The notes under the pieces are model-generated. The model did no database searches, was not told the origin of the DNA, and saw only the letters and a program-made list of their open reading frames with translations. A stretch of 64,000 nucleotides of DNA, taken from Streptococcus sp. SPS1 (GTDB lineage Bacteria > Bacillota > Bacilli > Lactobacillales > Streptococcaceae). A program made the position numbers and the translations under genes. The stretch lies in assembly GCF_030439915.1 (NCBI RefSeq), contig NZ_JAQFJG010000006.1:1-64000 (forward strand). The letters are read 5' to 3'. This document shows, one piece after another, positions 62,921-64,000 of the stretch (position 1 is the first letter of the stretch; every line of letters starts with the position of its first letter).

Positions 62921-63775
62921 ATGACCTACGCATACAATAGTAAGATTTATTTGGCAGAGGCTGTTTTAAATGTAAAGGATGTGGCAAGTCAGACTGCCTT
63001 TTATCATCAGATTCTAGGCTTGGAAATCCTTTCTCAGACAGAATCTGAAAGTATTTTAGGAGCTGGTGGAAAGGCTTTGGTTCATTTACTGAAAACAGAC
63101 AGGCTAGAGGAGGTGCAAGATCACTATGGTCTCTATCACCTAGCTATCCTTTTACCAAGTCGTGAGGATTTGGCAAATCTGTTTAAGCATATGGCAGAGC
63201 TGCAAATTCAGCTAGTCGGCGGGGCGGATCATGGCTACAGTGAAGCAATCTATCTGGAAGATTTAGAAGGGAACGGGATTGAAATTTATCGGGATAAGCC
63301 TGTAGAGGACTGGGATATTCGTGAGGATGGGCGCATTGTCGGAGTGACTGAAGTCTTATCTGCTCAAGAAATATATGAGATGGGACGTAAAGTAGAACCT
63401 TTTGAGATAGCCTCTACTACGCGCATGGGGCATATCCATCTTTCTGTCAAGGATAGTCAAGTAGCAAGCCAGTTTTATCAAAAAGTTTTAGGACTAGAGG
63501 ATAAATTTAGTCTACCTAGTGCTAGTTGGATTGCATCTGGGGATTATCATCATCATTTAGCGGTCAACGAGTGGGGAGGAAAAAGGCTACTCAGAAATGA
63601 ACAAGGATTACCCGGCTTAGCCTACTATGTCATTGAAGTCGCAAGCAAAGAAGAACTTCTAGCAATTGACGAAAGAGGACAAGAAGTTGAGGCGCCTATC
63701 AAGTGGCTGACATCAACTCAGTTGGAAGTGACAGACCCTGACGGAATCGTGATGCGTATCCGCTTAGCTAGATAG
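62921..63775 (+). CDS. VOC (glyoxalase/dioxygenase) superfamily protein
   Basis: The 284-residue protein has two VOC halves (about 8-125 and 165-284). The first has LNVKDVASQTAFYHQILGLE and GLYHLAILLPS; the second MGHIHLSVKDSQVASQFYQK and GDYHHHLAVNEWGG, with metal-ligand His and Glu candidates (IEIYRD). It resembles catechol 2,3-dioxygenases, but the substrate is unknown. AAAGGAG precedes the ATG. Confidence 0.87.
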   Translation: MTYAYNSKIYLAEAVLNVKDVASQTAFYHQILGLEILSQTESESILGAGGKALVHLLKTDRLEEVQDHYGLYHLAILLPSREDLANLFKHMAELQIQLVGGADHGYSEAIYLEDLEGNGIEIYRDKPVEDWDIREDGRIVGVTEVLSAQEIYEMGRKVEPFEIASTTRMGHIHLSVKDSQVASQFYQKVLGLEDKFSLPSASWIASGDYHHHLAVNEWGGKRLLRNEQGLPGLAYYVIEVASKEELLAIDERGQEVEAPIKWLTSTQLEVTDPDGIVMRIRLAR

Positions 63776-63798
63776 GATGTGATAAAGACCAGCATCTA

Positions 63799-64000
63799 AT
63801 ACTCAATGAAAATTAAAGAGCAAACTAGGAAACTAGCCGCAGGCTGCTCAAAACACTGTTTTGAGGTTGTAGATAGAACTGACGAGGTCAGCTCAAAACA
63901 CCGTTTTGAGGTTGCAGATAGAACTGACGAAGTCAGCTCAAAACACCGTTTTGAGGTTGCAGATAGAACTGACGAAGTCAGTAACATATATACGGCAAAG
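63799..64000 (-). repeat. BOX element, three boxB units, cut by the window end
   Basis: Starting from the boxC side, three boxB units follow (TTTTGAGGTTGTAGATAGAA, then two with TTTTGAGGTTGCAGATAGAA) before the beginning of boxA. The last two boxB units are identical, which points to recent expansion. The boxA end lies beyond base 64000. Confidence 0.93.

Noticed and set aside
63796-63987. Repetitive minus-strand 63-codon frame at the window end
   Set aside because: It is the boxB repeats of a BOX element read as protein.

Overview
The window looks like the chromosome of a mitis-group Streptococcus, either S. pneumoniae or a very close relative such as S. mitis or S. pseudopneumoniae. The evidence is low GC, choline-binding proteins with GW repeats, BOX and RUP repeats, comW, comAB, TnCGAATA ComX boxes and the gene order purA-tadA-dut-radA-prs-polA-recO-plsX-comAB-purCLFMNHDEKB-bgaC-agaS-galM. 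From memory of pneumococcal synteny, the large strH gene expected between purB and the GntR regulator is absent, as is the vanZ-like gene expected after purN. That fits S. mitis or a variant lineage better than a classical pneumococcus.

Region 1 (1-8.6 kb) is conserved core. It holds 5S rRNA, tRNA-Asn, a broken ISL3-family element, comW with a ComE site, purA, a CiaR-dependent small RNA, tadA, the SRP RNA, then a competence-late operon (dut, a histidine phosphatase, radA, carbonic anhydrase, a PrsW-like protease) behind a ComX box, and prs.

Region 2 (8.6-13.7 kb) is accessory. Two near-identical Rpn-family PD-(D/E)XK nuclease genes in opposite orientation, each behind a ComX box, flank a secreted choline-binding protein. 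Each nuclease gene is followed by extra copies of only its 3' third. The full genes and two of the extra copies contain an AGGAGG-N8-ATG internal start that could make a small C-terminal protein.

Region 3 (13.8-21.5 kb) is core: polA, a CoA-binding protein, a YeiH-type membrane protein, an aminotransferase, recO, plsX and acpP.

Region 4 (21.5-31.8 kb) is the most unusual part. Two related cassettes of double-glycine-leader peptides and small membrane proteins, each with ComX boxes and each opening with a conserved 16-codon ORF, lie in direct orientation around a serine recombinase with palindromic candidate crossover sites, two choline-binding proteins (one with a CAP domain) and a lipoprotein. 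The second cassette abuts comAB, which encodes a transporter for double-glycine peptides.

Region 5 (31.8-50.8 kb) holds comAB and the complete IMP synthesis set plus purB. It carries scars of allele replacement (a duplicated purC tail and a duplicated purM head) and a structured purEK leader. Region 6 (50.8-64 kb) holds a RUP element, a GntR regulator, the bgaC/PTS/agaS/galM galactoside locus interrupted by BOX elements, a VTC-domain/DUF4956 pair with a divergent surface lipoprotein, and a VOC-family protein before a final truncated BOX.

A common theme is competence. comW, the dut-radA operon, both nuclease genes, the peptide cassettes and comAB all carry recognisable ComE or ComX sites. The nucleases and peptides may therefore be made when the cell takes up DNA and attacks its neighbours.
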